DNA from: Chitinophagales bacterium
Lineage (GTDB): Bacteria; Bacteroidota; Bacteroidia; Chitinophagales; CAIODY01
Assembly: GCA_947452995.1 (NCBI GenBank)
Contig: CANGEV010000004.1
Location: forward strand, 1 to 64,000
Reading direction: 5' to 3'
DNA: 64,000 bases
Of the stretch, positions 32,453 to 41,902 are shown in pieces. The position numbers and the translations under genes are program-made. The notes below the pieces were generated by a model that saw only the letters and a program-made list of their open reading frames with translations, ran no database searches and was not told where the DNA came from. The number at the start of each line of letters is the position of its first letter. Positions within the stretch are counted from its first letter, which is position 1.

Positions 32453-32833
32453 CTAACGCTTATAATTTACTAGAACCCAGTTGTTATCAGACATTACTTT
32501 TTCCAATTCAGGACTTGTTAATAAATCTACGGTGTCGTCGAAGACCAACACTACACGACGTGAGTTAGGAACCTCGGTAGCAAGCGGCATCATAGATTGA
32601 AAACCTTTTACCTTTTGAAAATATTCAAAAACCTTAGCCATGTTGATCATATCTGAAGATGACAATGTTTCTAACACCACAATTCTGCGATGCGCTACAG
32701 GATTGTATGATTGATCGATTACTTGAACCGCAATACGTTTACTGGTAGTTGTTGCTGTTTTTTGTGTTGTTTGTGCCATGCTCAAATCTGCAAGACCTAA
32801 CAAAACCATAACGGAGAAAAGGATACGTTTCAT
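32453..32833 (-). CDS. Small secreted protein of unknown function between two giant adhesin-like genes
   Basis: 126 aa, signal peptide MKRILFSVMVLLGLADLSMAQ; no family recognised. Confidence 0.75.
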   Translation of the reverse strand: MKRILFSVMVLLGLADLSMAQTTQKTATTTSKRIAVQVIDQSYNPVAHRRIVVLETLSSSDMINMAKVFEYFQKVKGFQSMMPLATEVPNSRRVVLVFDDTVDLLTSPELEKVMSDNNWVLVNYKR

Positions 32834-32858
32834 ATTTGTGAGTTTGAATTTTTAATTT

Positions 32859-35417
32859 TTATTTTATCAATGTAACATTACCTGTTTTAGTTTTTACTTG
32901 CCCTCCTTTATCTACCACCTGCGCTTTAAAAACATACACTCCTAAATCTTGCAGTTGGCCTTTAAAAGTACCATCCCACCCTTTCGCATGAATATCTGTG
33001 GTAGAATAAACTAATTCGCCCCAACGATTGTATACCTCGAAGTAATCTAAGGATACAAAGTTGCGATTCAACAAGAAGAAATAATCATTTTTACCATCCC
33101 CATTCGGCGAGAACGCACTTGGAATAATTAATTCAGGACATTCTATTGGACTCACAAAAACGGAATCCTTTGCACGACAACCTATTGTATTCGCTGTATT
33201 GACGTAAACCATTACCGGTTGATTAACAGCCACAACCGCTGTCGAGCAAGTTATACACGATGCTAGAGAACCTGCAGTAGGATCCATTGCCCACCAGAAT
33301 TGCTTAATATCTGCAGACAAAGAATTGAACGCTATAATTTCTGCTTGGTTCATACAAGGTTTAATTGTGTCAGGCAAATCTAATGAATATGGCTCCCCTA
33401 TTCTTACTACAATATTTTTAGTTAATACGCACCCACCGTAGGTAATTCCGGTAACAGTATAGGTGGTTGTTTGCATGGCGAAGCAAGTAACTTGTGGTCC
33501 CGTAGAGGAGCTCAAATCATTTGAAGGGTTCCAACTAAAACTAAATCCACCACTTGGCGCAGGTCCATCCATAGAGGCCATTAAGTTACAGCTCGATCCT
33601 TTACACATTACGGTATCAAGACTTGCAAACATATGATTGCGGTCATCGACATTAACCAGGAAAGTCTGTGAGGAAGAGCATCCGTTGTCATTTATTGTTA
33701 GACTATACGGCGTAGTTACAAGCGGATTAACAGTAGGATTTGAAACGGAAGTGGAACTAATATGTGTATTAGGCGTCCAGGTATACGTTGCGGAAGCAGG
33801 GATTGGATCCAAGCCTAAATTGGTAATACTCAGAAAATCATTTTCTCCGACACAAACGGTATCATCCCCATTTATTTGAAAGTTCGGACGCACCCCTAAA
33901 ACGGTTACTTTTACGGAGTCAGTTAAATTACATCCTGAAGGATCTGTAAGAATTAAATGATAAACAGTGGTAACTGTAGGTGATGCTTTTGGATTAGAGA
34001 TAGAATCATTACTTAACCCTGTCGAAGGTACCCAATGATATTGATAGGGTCCGAAAGCTGCATTGGCCGTTGCTTGCAATTGTGTGCTGTCGTATTTACA
34101 GATACTCACATTAGGGCCTGCATTCAAATTGATTGGAGGAGGAGGAATGATCGTTATTGAAAGACTCGTTGTATCAGATACGCATGAGATGTCAGATTCT
34201 ACAATTAGCGACACTGTATATGTGCCAGGATTATAGAAAACGTGTGTCGGATTTTGCGCAGTAGCTGTGTTGTTACCTCCGGAAGCGGGGTCACCAAAAT
34301 CCCAATGCCATTGTACAATGATCGACCCAGCGATATGAGTTTGACTGGAATCGAAGAAGTTGATTAATCCACCTGCACAAGCTGTAGTTTGGAAATTAAA
34401 TAATGCAGTTGGGCGGGGTTGAACATGAATAGTGTCGTATAATGTATCTGCGCAGGCGTTCAAACCAGGCGGAATTACCACCAAGGAATAAATCACGTTA
34501 GAGTCAGGTGACATCACCAATAATGAATCTGCAGAACCGCTAGCAATAAATGGCGATCCAGTACCTGCAGTATCCCAGATGTAAGTGTTAAAGCCAGGAG
34601 GGCCAAAAAGCGTAGCTGCCGTTGATCCAGGGCAATAGCCTGTTACAACAGAGAATGCGCCGCAATTTAAATCTACATAAGCATACCCAAAATGACCGCC
34701 TAAAGTACAGTCGGCGGTTATAAATTCAATGGTAACCAAATGCCCATTTAAAGCACCTAAATTAACTGAAACAGGAATCCAGCGCGAACAATAAACAGGG
34801 TTAATGGATTGATTCGTTATAGATGCAAACCAACCTGGAGGCAGACTCGAAGACGAAGACGGCGTTTGGAATAAAATGGAAGGGCATTGAACTTTTACTG
34901 CCGCTGCATAGGGTGCGTTTACAGGGCCATTATCCCATACATTGAATTCAAGAAAAGGCTGATCTAAGGTCGTGTGATTAGGATTTTCCATTACAGCTGC
35001 ATAACGATAAATCAAAGATGCATTACTTCCATTAACAGGAAATGTTGTTCGCATCATTTCAGCTTCAGAGCCAAAATTATCATTCCCTAAACGGACAGAT
35101 TTTGTACCATAACCAATATAAGGGCATGCGACAGGCAATAAGCTATACGGATCTTGGGTTCCGTTGAAAGGAACCATGTAGGTTAAGCCTGTACCATTGG
35201 GAGTGATTGTGTGTCGACCAGCAACTTGACCCGGAGTCGTTATTGTTGGTGTACCTGTAAGATTTGATCCTGTAAAGCATTGCCAACTATTTGTATTTCC
35301 TAGCTCAAAACCAATATTAGGCAAACACTGGGCATAAACATCCTCCTGAATTATAAGGCAAAAAAGCCCTATAATAAGCAGTTTGACGCTTAATAGATGA
35401 AGGAGTTTTTGTATCAT
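32859..35417 (-). CDS. PKD-containing surface protein with CHU_C-type C-terminal domain; shortest of three tandem paralogues
   Basis: 852 aa; N-term CLPNIGFELGNTNSWQCFTGSN; PKD HWDFGDPASGG; C-term FSPNGDGKNDYFFL...YNRWGELVYSTTD...WDGTFKG. Confidence 0.93.
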   Translation of the reverse strand: MIQKLLHLLSVKLLIIGLFCLIIQEDVYAQCLPNIGFELGNTNSWQCFTGSNLTGTPTITTPGQVAGRHTITPNGTGLTYMVPFNGTQDPYSLLPVACPYIGYGTKSVRLGNDNFGSEAEMMRTTFPVNGSNASLIYRYAAVMENPNHTTLDQPFLEFNVWDNGPVNAPYAAAVKVQCPSILFQTPSSSSSLPPGWFASITNQSINPVYCSRWIPVSVNLGALNGHLVTIEFITADCTLGGHFGYAYVDLNCGAFSVVTGYCPGSTAATLFGPPGFNTYIWDTAGTGSPFIASGSADSLLVMSPDSNVIYSLVVIPPGLNACADTLYDTIHVQPRPTALFNFQTTACAGGLINFFDSSQTHIAGSIIVQWHWDFGDPASGGNNTATAQNPTHVFYNPGTYTVSLIVESDISCVSDTTSLSITIIPPPPINLNAGPNVSICKYDSTQLQATANAAFGPYQYHWVPSTGLSNDSISNPKASPTVTTVYHLILTDPSGCNLTDSVKVTVLGVRPNFQINGDDTVCVGENDFLSITNLGLDPIPASATYTWTPNTHISSTSVSNPTVNPLVTTPYSLTINDNGCSSSQTFLVNVDDRNHMFASLDTVMCKGSSCNLMASMDGPAPSGGFSFSWNPSNDLSSSTGPQVTCFAMQTTTYTVTGITYGGCVLTKNIVVRIGEPYSLDLPDTIKPCMNQAEIIAFNSLSADIKQFWWAMDPTAGSLASCITCSTAVVAVNQPVMVYVNTANTIGCRAKDSVFVSPIECPELIIPSAFSPNGDGKNDYFFLLNRNFVSLDYFEVYNRWGELVYSTTDIHAKGWDGTFKGQLQDLGVYVFKAQVVDKGGQVKTKTGNVTLIK

Positions 35418-35546
35418 TCTATACAGTTTTCAGTTTTAAATAAAAACACACTCGCGTTAAGGGGCGCAAGTATAGTTTTCCTTCGCAATATAGCGAAAAC
35501 TCTACATAAAAACAAGAAATCAATTAAAAAGAAGAACTGCTAAAAT

Positions 35547-36521
35547 TCAATCTAATTTTTGCAAGTTCATACAAGCAAAATGTCCTTTAGGACAGGAATT
35601 GAAGCCAATCTTACTACAAGGTCGGCAAGACAAGCCTAATACTTCGTGATTAAGCGAATATGCTGCATTTAAATCCGGATAAAATGGAGACATCCCAAAG
35701 CCTGGAAGTGTATTACCCCAAAAGACTTCTAAATCTTTATTATATGCTGCTGCAATGTGCATCATACCCGTATCATTGGTATAAACCCTAGTGGCTAATT
35801 TTAATAATTCAGCAGATTGATTTATAGTCAATGTTCCCGACCAATTTATAATTTTTTCAGGGAACGCAAGGGATAACATATCCCCCATATGCTTATCTTC
35901 CTTACCTCCAATAACATGAATTGGTCCATCTAAATTAATTGCCAATTCTTTCCATTTTTCAATTGGTAGTCGTTTAGTAGCAAACTGTCCTCCTATCGCA
36001 AAAACAACAAACGGCTTCTTAGAATATTCGGGCAAAAAGACGTTCTGTAACCAGTTTTGAGCCTTAGAATCGGTAAAATAATCAAGGCCTAATCCATCAT
36101 AGGTAATGTCCAATTCCTGACAGGCTTGTAAATATCTATTTACAATATGAGGCACTTGCATTTTCTTTTTCCAGTTCACCATTCTCCACTTATCCCAATT
36201 CATTTTTCGAACGGACGAGGACTTCACAGCAAGTACTAATTTTATAAAATTACTTCTAAGGTTATTGTGAAGATCAACGACAAAATCATATTTCTCCTTG
36301 CGCAAGGTATTGGCAAGTTTAAGCAGCCCATTTTCTAAGGGTATAATTCTATCGATGTATGGATTATTTTCAAGAACTGTACTTAGCTTTTGTTTTACAA
36401 CTAAATGTAGTTGAGCGTTGGGATACCTACTCTTTAAACAGCGATAAACAGGACTTGTTAGCACAAGATCACCAATCGAGCTAAAGCGAATAATCAGTAT
36501 TTTTTTTGGAGAAGCGTCCAT
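35547..36521 (-). CDS. Glycosyltransferase family 9 (heptosyltransferase-like)
   Basis: KKILIIRFSSIGDLVLTSPVYRCLKSRYPNAQLHLVVKQK; VYTNDTGMMHIAAA motif. ATG at 36521. Confidence 0.9.
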   Translation of the reverse strand: MDASPKKILIIRFSSIGDLVLTSPVYRCLKSRYPNAQLHLVVKQKLSTVLENNPYIDRIIPLENGLLKLANTLRKEKYDFVVDLHNNLRSNFIKLVLAVKSSSVRKMNWDKWRMVNWKKKMQVPHIVNRYLQACQELDITYDGLGLDYFTDSKAQNWLQNVFLPEYSKKPFVVFAIGGQFATKRLPIEKWKELAINLDGPIHVIGGKEDKHMGDMLSLAFPEKIINWSGTLTINQSAELLKLATRVYTNDTGMMHIAAAYNKDLEVFWGNTLPGFGMSPFYPDLNAAYSLNHEVLGLSCRPCSKIGFNSCPKGHFACMNLQKLD

Positions 36522-36532
36522 AAACAAAAAAA

Positions 36533-36560
36533 GAAAAGCCGACCTAATGATCGGCTTTTC
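36533..36560 (-). terminator. Terminator hairpin
   Basis: gaaaagccga-cctaatga-tcggcttttc, perfect 10-bp arms. Confidence 0.7.
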
Positions 36561-36576
36561 ATGAAAGGATTAACTT

Positions 36577-37401
36577 TTATTTCTTCTGTATAATTTCATT
36601 CGCAGTTTTAGGCTTTTGCTCTACTTTAGTAGGAACTGTACCAATTTGCCCATTCGCTGAATTACTATTATTCGTTGTAGTGCTTGCTGATTTTGTAGTT
36701 GGCTGACTATGTTGCGGAGTGCTAGGTAAAGCTTTTTTAGCACTGCGCGTTGCGCCGGTTTGTCGACCATCGGCATATCCTGAAGCAGGTACTATATAAT
36801 CTTTGCTACCATCAAGTTCAGATGCCTTTTTATAATGGCGCTCATATTCGCTATTAGACCCATTATAATCGTCTACATAGTATGCGTCATTATATCCTTC
36901 GGCACGACGGATAATTGCACGTTCTTCTTGGTCGTTAACACCATCATAAATGGAGGCGGAGCGACGACGTGTATTTGAATTAGTGGTTGATGCGCTTGCA
37001 TTGGAAGCAGTATTAGTTTTATTTTTTACTGCAGGGGCAGGAGCATTCTTGGCAGGTGTTGCGGGTTTTGGTTCAGCCTTAGCAACGCCTTTTTCAGCTT
37101 TTGCAGGTGCCGGAGCAGAGGTTGTTTGTGAAGGTTTTACGGCTTCCTCACCTGTCTTCGTTTCAGCAGATGTAAGCGCATCTGTACCTGAATCAGAGCT
37201 AGGTGTTGTTGAAGAATCCGACAATAATTCAGCGTCAGTATATTCTGAAGAGGCTCCATCCTCAGCGAATTCGCCTTCACCAACACTGGTTGAATCAGCA
37301 ACAACTTCTTCTTGCTTGCCAAATTTCTTCTTAATGAATTTACAGCTCACTCCAGAGGCAGCGATACTTGCAAGTAAAAGAAGGGAAATTATTTTTTTCA
37401 T
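36577..37401 (-). CDS. Low-complexity (A/S/T/P/K-rich) lipoprotein-like protein
   Basis: MKKIISLLLLASIAASGVSCKF lipobox-like signal; Ala/Pro/Lys and Ser/Thr-rich linker; ATG at 37401. Confidence 0.75.
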   Translation of the reverse strand: MKKIISLLLLASIAASGVSCKFIKKKFGKQEEVVADSTSVGEGEFAEDGASSEYTDAELLSDSSTTPSSDSGTDALTSAETKTGEEAVKPSQTTSAPAPAKAEKGVAKAEPKPATPAKNAPAPAVKNKTNTASNASASTTNSNTRRRSASIYDGVNDQEERAIIRRAEGYNDAYYVDDYNGSNSEYERHYKKASELDGSKDYIVPASGYADGRQTGATRSAKKALPSTPQHSQPTTKSASTTTNNSNSANGQIGTVPTKVEQKPKTANEIIQKK

Positions 37402-37442
37402 ATGACAGAAAGGGTTAATCAAATTTAGTATTAATCTTGAAT

Positions 37443-38450
37443 CTAGAACTTAGGACAGAACATCTTTTTTCCACGGCTATATACCGTTGGTTTAGATTTA
37501 GGACATTTAATAACATATTGCAAGGTCAATTCAGGACCGCCTTTATAGTTAGAAATAACATGTAAAGGAGATACATTCACATCATACGACAAGCCAACTG
37601 CAAGATTAAAAATATCATAACGGAAGTAGAAATTAAGTGCGTCAGCACCTGGGCGAGTAAAACGCATTCCTGTACCGAAATATACAGCAGTTTCATAAGA
37701 CAAATTATCGTCAATAAGTACCTTTCCAAGTGCAGAAACATTTAACTCACGCGCTCCTTTCTGAGTACTATACTGTAGCATAGGAATTACCGTGAACATA
37801 TCTGCAAATTGAATAAAGGCTGTGCCATGGTATTGAAAACGTGTTCCTAACAAATCATTATAATGCGCAAATGATTGATTTGGGCGTGTAAGATGCGTAA
37901 GGCTAAATCCAGTCTGATACGACAACCAATTATACGGTTGATGATAAAACAGGACCCCTGTACCAAAATCCGTGAAGCTCACATTATTCGTCAAGGTTAC
38001 TACTTCGAATGGATTTTCTAATTTAAGATTAGAAAGATTTAATTTTCTCTGCCAGGATCCGAATTGTAATCCGGCAGCAATAGTCATTGGATGCTTCTTG
38101 TCTAAAATATGGCAGTAGCCCATGCTAAATCCGAAAGCACTTGTTCCAAATTGTGCATCCCCACCAATATCATTAAAGAAGTTAACTCCAAGCCCAACGA
38201 AATTACCTTTCAATTGACCTTGCAAAATTTTAGCATCCATTGCTCCCGACATCGTGTTAAAGCCATTGCTTCCCATAATGGAGGACCATTGATTTCTATA
38301 GCCTGCATTTATGCGCATACAACCATTGAACTGCCCTACCAAGGCAGGATTCAACGTTTGAGGCGACATATAATATTGTGTAAAATGAAAATCCTGGGCT
38401 GTTGCATTCAGTCCAATCATCCAACAAAGAATTACTATAATTTTTTTCAT
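37443..38450 (-). CDS. PorP/SprF family type IX secretion system membrane protein
   Basis: QDFHFTQYYMSPQTLNPALVGQFNGCMRINAGYRNQWSSI; FYFRYDIFNLAVGLSYDVNVSPL, characteristic of the family. Confidence 0.93.
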   Translation of the reverse strand: MKKIIVILCWMIGLNATAQDFHFTQYYMSPQTLNPALVGQFNGCMRINAGYRNQWSSIMGSNGFNTMSGAMDAKILQGQLKGNFVGLGVNFFNDIGGDAQFGTSAFGFSMGYCHILDKKHPMTIAAGLQFGSWQRKLNLSNLKLENPFEVVTLTNNVSFTDFGTGVLFYHQPYNWLSYQTGFSLTHLTRPNQSFAHYNDLLGTRFQYHGTAFIQFADMFTVIPMLQYSTQKGARELNVSALGKVLIDDNLSYETAVYFGTGMRFTRPGADALNFYFRYDIFNLAVGLSYDVNVSPLHVISNYKGGPELTLQYVIKCPKSKPTVYSRGKKMFCPKF

Positions 38451-38463
38451 CGTTACCTTTTAT

Positions 38464-41400
38464 TTATCGAATTAAGGTTAGATTACCATTAAGCACCTTA
38501 TATTCTCCATCACCTAAATCCTGATAGTTGATTATATAAAGATAAACTCCGGAATTTTGTTCTTTTCCTCTATGATAACCATCCCAACCTTGCGTATAGT
38601 CTTCTGTATGAAACACTTCTTCCCCCCAACGGTTGAAGATGCGCATACTGAATTGATTGATTGGTTGATTAGCGGTGATGCGAAACACGTCGTTCAAGCC
38701 ATTTCCATCCGGTGTAAACCCGTTAGGGACGGTGATTACAGCATTTTGGTAAATCATAGTGATATAAACTGTATCAGGCCCAGGGCAATTACTTTCATCC
38801 TTCACAGTATAATAGATATTATTCAAAGCGCTTGAAATAACAATATTACCGGTATCTTGATTAAGGGCAACATTCGGCATCCAAGTAATCGTTCCAGTAC
38901 CTATCGCCTTCAAGGTAATATCACTACCTGCAACTAAGGTGCTATTAGGAGTAAGAATTCGCGGAGCAGGTTTTACGATGATGTTTTTTGTCATTGTATT
39001 ACTCTTTCCATACTTATTAGAATCTACTAATGTGATTGTAAATGTTCCTGGATAACTATAACAAATATGTGTAGGATTTATCTGTGTGGAGAATAAGGTA
39101 TCAGAACCGGTGAATGTCCATAAGCTAGTAAAAGGGGCTTCTGTACTGATATTCGTAATATCGATACATGTTTCGGCACAGGTGCTTGCAGGCATATAGA
39201 AATCGGCCGTTGGTGGAAGGCATGAAAGTACCGTGATATATTTGGTCATGCTATGCGAACCATATGCATTTTGAACGGTAAGCTTGATACTATACGTACC
39301 TGGAGTCCCATATTGTACGGTCGGGCTAGCCAGATTTGAAGTTCCAGGACTTGCTCCTGAAAGAGCCCAGTTATAAACTAATGGTCCGTGTAAACTAGAA
39401 TCTGTCAGAACTATTGGATTATTCATACAAACCGTATCTGCAGGCATTCCAAAATTTGCAACAGGTAATGAACAGTCTGTAATGGTAATTTGATTTGTTA
39501 CTGGGGCACTTGCTCCGCATACATTCCAAGCGATTAATTGAAGGGTGTAGGTACCAGCGTTTGTATATATATGTGTAGGTGTTTGCAAAGTACTAGTGTC
39601 TGTTCCTGAACCAGCCTGCCCGAATGTCCATTGCCAGGCGTTTGGCGAACCGGTTGAATTATCAAATAGGGTCAGTGGCGTATTATTGCAATATGGAGGA
39701 TTAAGACTAAACTGCGCGGTAGGAATTGTTTTTACAGTAATTGTTTTTGTTGCGATGTTAGAGCCACAAAGATTACTCACAATTAATTGTACGATTTGAT
39801 TTCCTGGCGTATTGAATTGTATCGCCCCTGGATTTTGTGTTGTTGAAGTCGATGGAGTTGCATTCGCAAAAGACCAAGCCCAAGCTGTCGGTGTATTTGA
39901 ACTACCATCCGTAATATTTAAGGTATTGCCTGCGCAAACACTCGTTGCACTAGCATTAATAGCTGCTAATGGAGCTCCCGGCATGATTACTAAGGTCTTG
40001 GTATATGCTCCGCTATTTCCTAGTGAATTACCTGCAACCAGTGAAATTGTAACCGTTGCAGCTGTAGTTAATGAAGAATTGAAGGTTATAATACCTGGAT
40101 TTTGCAAATTCGAACTTGGAATTGAAACTGTTATTCCTCCAGTATTAGTGCTATTGAAATTCCAACTCCACGTGGTTGGACCATTGATACTTAAATCAGT
40201 TACGGTAATGGTGGAACCAGAACAAATGGTATCGTTTGGACTGAGGCTAAAGGAAGCAACTGGTGTAAGACAGAATTGCGTGGTCACGTTTACCGGCGCA
40301 GAAGGAGCACTTGTGCAGCCTCCTATAGTATTAGTAACAGAATAATTGCCTGTTTGCGGTGCGTTTACACTGGCGAGGACAGGGTTTTGTTGATTGGATG
40401 TATAGGAATTAGGACCTGTCCAAGACCAATTACCAGACGGCGATCCGTTAGGGTTGGCTGTCAGATTACAAGATTGACCTGTACATACAGGGGCGTTACT
40501 AGAAGCAGTTGGTGTTAAAGGTATTGGGTTGACATCAATCAAAATACAACTAGAAGCACTATTACAACCAACAGTTTGGTATTGATAAACACAATATCTA
40601 CCCGAATCGGCTTGTGTTACAGCAGCCGCAGCAATAGAGATTGAATTTCCGGTTCCGATTAACCCGCTTGGACCATTCCAAACAAGTGTCATACCGGCTA
40701 AACCAGTAGCGCTGATATTGATACCTGTTCCTAGGCACACAGGATTGATAGCTGCTGTTACTCCACTTGGCGCCGCAGGTGATGTCCCTACTTGAACGAA
40801 TACCCAAGCTGTGTCACATAAAGTCGGAGAACCATTATCACAAATTTGATATTGGAATGAATCTTGTCCACAATAGTTGGCTGTAGAAGTATACGTCAAA
40901 CCACCATTAGAACCTATACCAGTTATCGTACCATGTGTAGGCTGTGTAACGATTGTAGCATTTAAGGAAATTATATCTGACAGATCTGGATCATAGTCAT
41001 TCACCATCACATTGGTTGAAGAAGCTACGCCAGAACCTGCTACCATGTTATCATTTACGGCAACAGGCTGATTATTAAGAACTGAATAAAAAAGGTTTAT
41101 GGAATCTACCGCAAAAGAAGGATCTGTACCAATAGCGTCATTATCGTTATCCCATAAAAAGCCAATTCGAAAGTTAGTTAAGTTATTATAAAGGGCTGGT
41201 AAAGCTAAGGAGTAACGAGTCCATTGTCCTTGCGGAGCGCAGGCAAGTGGTGTTTTTGCCAATGTTACGCTATTCCATGAAGTTCCATCAAATAATTGCA
41301 GCGTGGCATTATCATCTGTTCCTTCACCATTTAGAATATAGTTGAATGACAATACGATGCTTGATTTACCTGCACAATTGATTATCGGCGATTGTGCACG

Positions 41401-41766
41401 ATCGTGTGTTTCAGAGAAGGAGGATGCAAGATAGGTTGCACCGTTGTCGCCAACTGTTGTAGATGCCACGTGTAATGAGGGATCTCCTGCGCCACTACTA
41501 CACGAAGTACCACAAATACCGGTGGAATGACCTTCCTCTTGACAACTCACATACCACGTATTTGGCAAGGCCCCATTGTTTGAGTTAAGGTTGGCTGCTA
41601 CACTCCATGTACCATTAACGGTTACGAAGTTATTGGCCAGGGTCCCAGTAACAGGCGTTGCAGGCGGGTTGCTATTAAACAATTCAGTCCAGAACACAGT
41701 TTGGCTAAAGCCGAATTGTATGGAAAAGATAGTTAGACAAAAGACAAGAAACGATTTCCGAAGCAT
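38464..41766 (-). CDS. PKD/Ig-repeat surface protein with CHU_C-type C-terminal domain
   Basis: 1100 aa; MAM/cadherin-like N-terminal half (QPVAVNDNMVAGSGVASSTNVMVNDYDPD); PKD modules; C-term FTPDGNGLNDVFRI...FNRWGEEVFHTEDYTQGWDGYHRG. Confidence 0.92.
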   Translation of the reverse strand: MLRKSFLVFCLTIFSIQFGFSQTVFWTELFNSNPPATPVTGTLANNFVTVNGTWSVAANLNSNNGALPNTWYVSCQEEGHSTGICGTSCSSGAGDPSLHVASTTVGDNGATYLASSFSETHDRAQSPIINCAGKSSIVLSFNYILNGEGTDDNATLQLFDGTSWNSVTLAKTPLACAPQGQWTRYSLALPALYNNLTNFRIGFLWDNDNDAIGTDPSFAVDSINLFYSVLNNQPVAVNDNMVAGSGVASSTNVMVNDYDPDLSDIISLNATIVTQPTHGTITGIGSNGGLTYTSTANYCGQDSFQYQICDNGSPTLCDTAWVFVQVGTSPAAPSGVTAAINPVCLGTGINISATGLAGMTLVWNGPSGLIGTGNSISIAAAAVTQADSGRYCVYQYQTVGCNSASSCILIDVNPIPLTPTASSNAPVCTGQSCNLTANPNGSPSGNWSWTGPNSYTSNQQNPVLASVNAPQTGNYSVTNTIGGCTSAPSAPVNVTTQFCLTPVASFSLSPNDTICSGSTITVTDLSINGPTTWSWNFNSTNTGGITVSIPSSNLQNPGIITFNSSLTTAATVTISLVAGNSLGNSGAYTKTLVIMPGAPLAAINASATSVCAGNTLNITDGSSNTPTAWAWSFANATPSTSTTQNPGAIQFNTPGNQIVQLIVSNLCGSNIATKTITVKTIPTAQFSLNPPYCNNTPLTLFDNSTGSPNAWQWTFGQAGSGTDTSTLQTPTHIYTNAGTYTLQLIAWNVCGASAPVTNQITITDCSLPVANFGMPADTVCMNNPIVLTDSSLHGPLVYNWALSGASPGTSNLASPTVQYGTPGTYSIKLTVQNAYGSHSMTKYITVLSCLPPTADFYMPASTCAETCIDITNISTEAPFTSLWTFTGSDTLFSTQINPTHICYSYPGTFTITLVDSNKYGKSNTMTKNIIVKPAPRILTPNSTLVAGSDITLKAIGTGTITWMPNVALNQDTGNIVISSALNNIYYTVKDESNCPGPDTVYITMIYQNAVITVPNGFTPDGNGLNDVFRITANQPINQFSMRIFNRWGEEVFHTEDYTQGWDGYHRGKEQNSGVYLYIINYQDLGDGEYKVLNGNLTLIR

Positions 41767-41902
41767 TGCTTTTTGGTTGATTCGTTTTAAAATTAAGGAT
41801 TGCCCTAAAAATACAATATAATCGCCTTATCTCCAACCAAATCTTGATAAATAAGATGTGCGCAAAAATCTTAAATTTGGGTTTGTATCGAAAAGTAAAA
41901 AT

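Noticed and set aside
36950-37405. 151-aa plus-strand ORF
   Set aside because: Antisense to the low-complexity lipoprotein gene; its Ala/Val/Ser-rich composition mirrors the opposite-strand repeats.
39812-40345. 177-aa plus-strand ORF (the longest antisense ORF)
   Set aside because: Fully inside the minus-strand PKD/CHU_C gene 38464-41766; long antisense frames are expected opposite Thr/Val/Gly-rich repeats, and it has no recognisable domain.
21416-41766. CRISPR-like or DNA satellite repeats
   Set aside because: The repetition is protein-level PKD/Ig modules of ~80-120 aa with diverged DNA; there are no short identical direct repeats with regular spacers.
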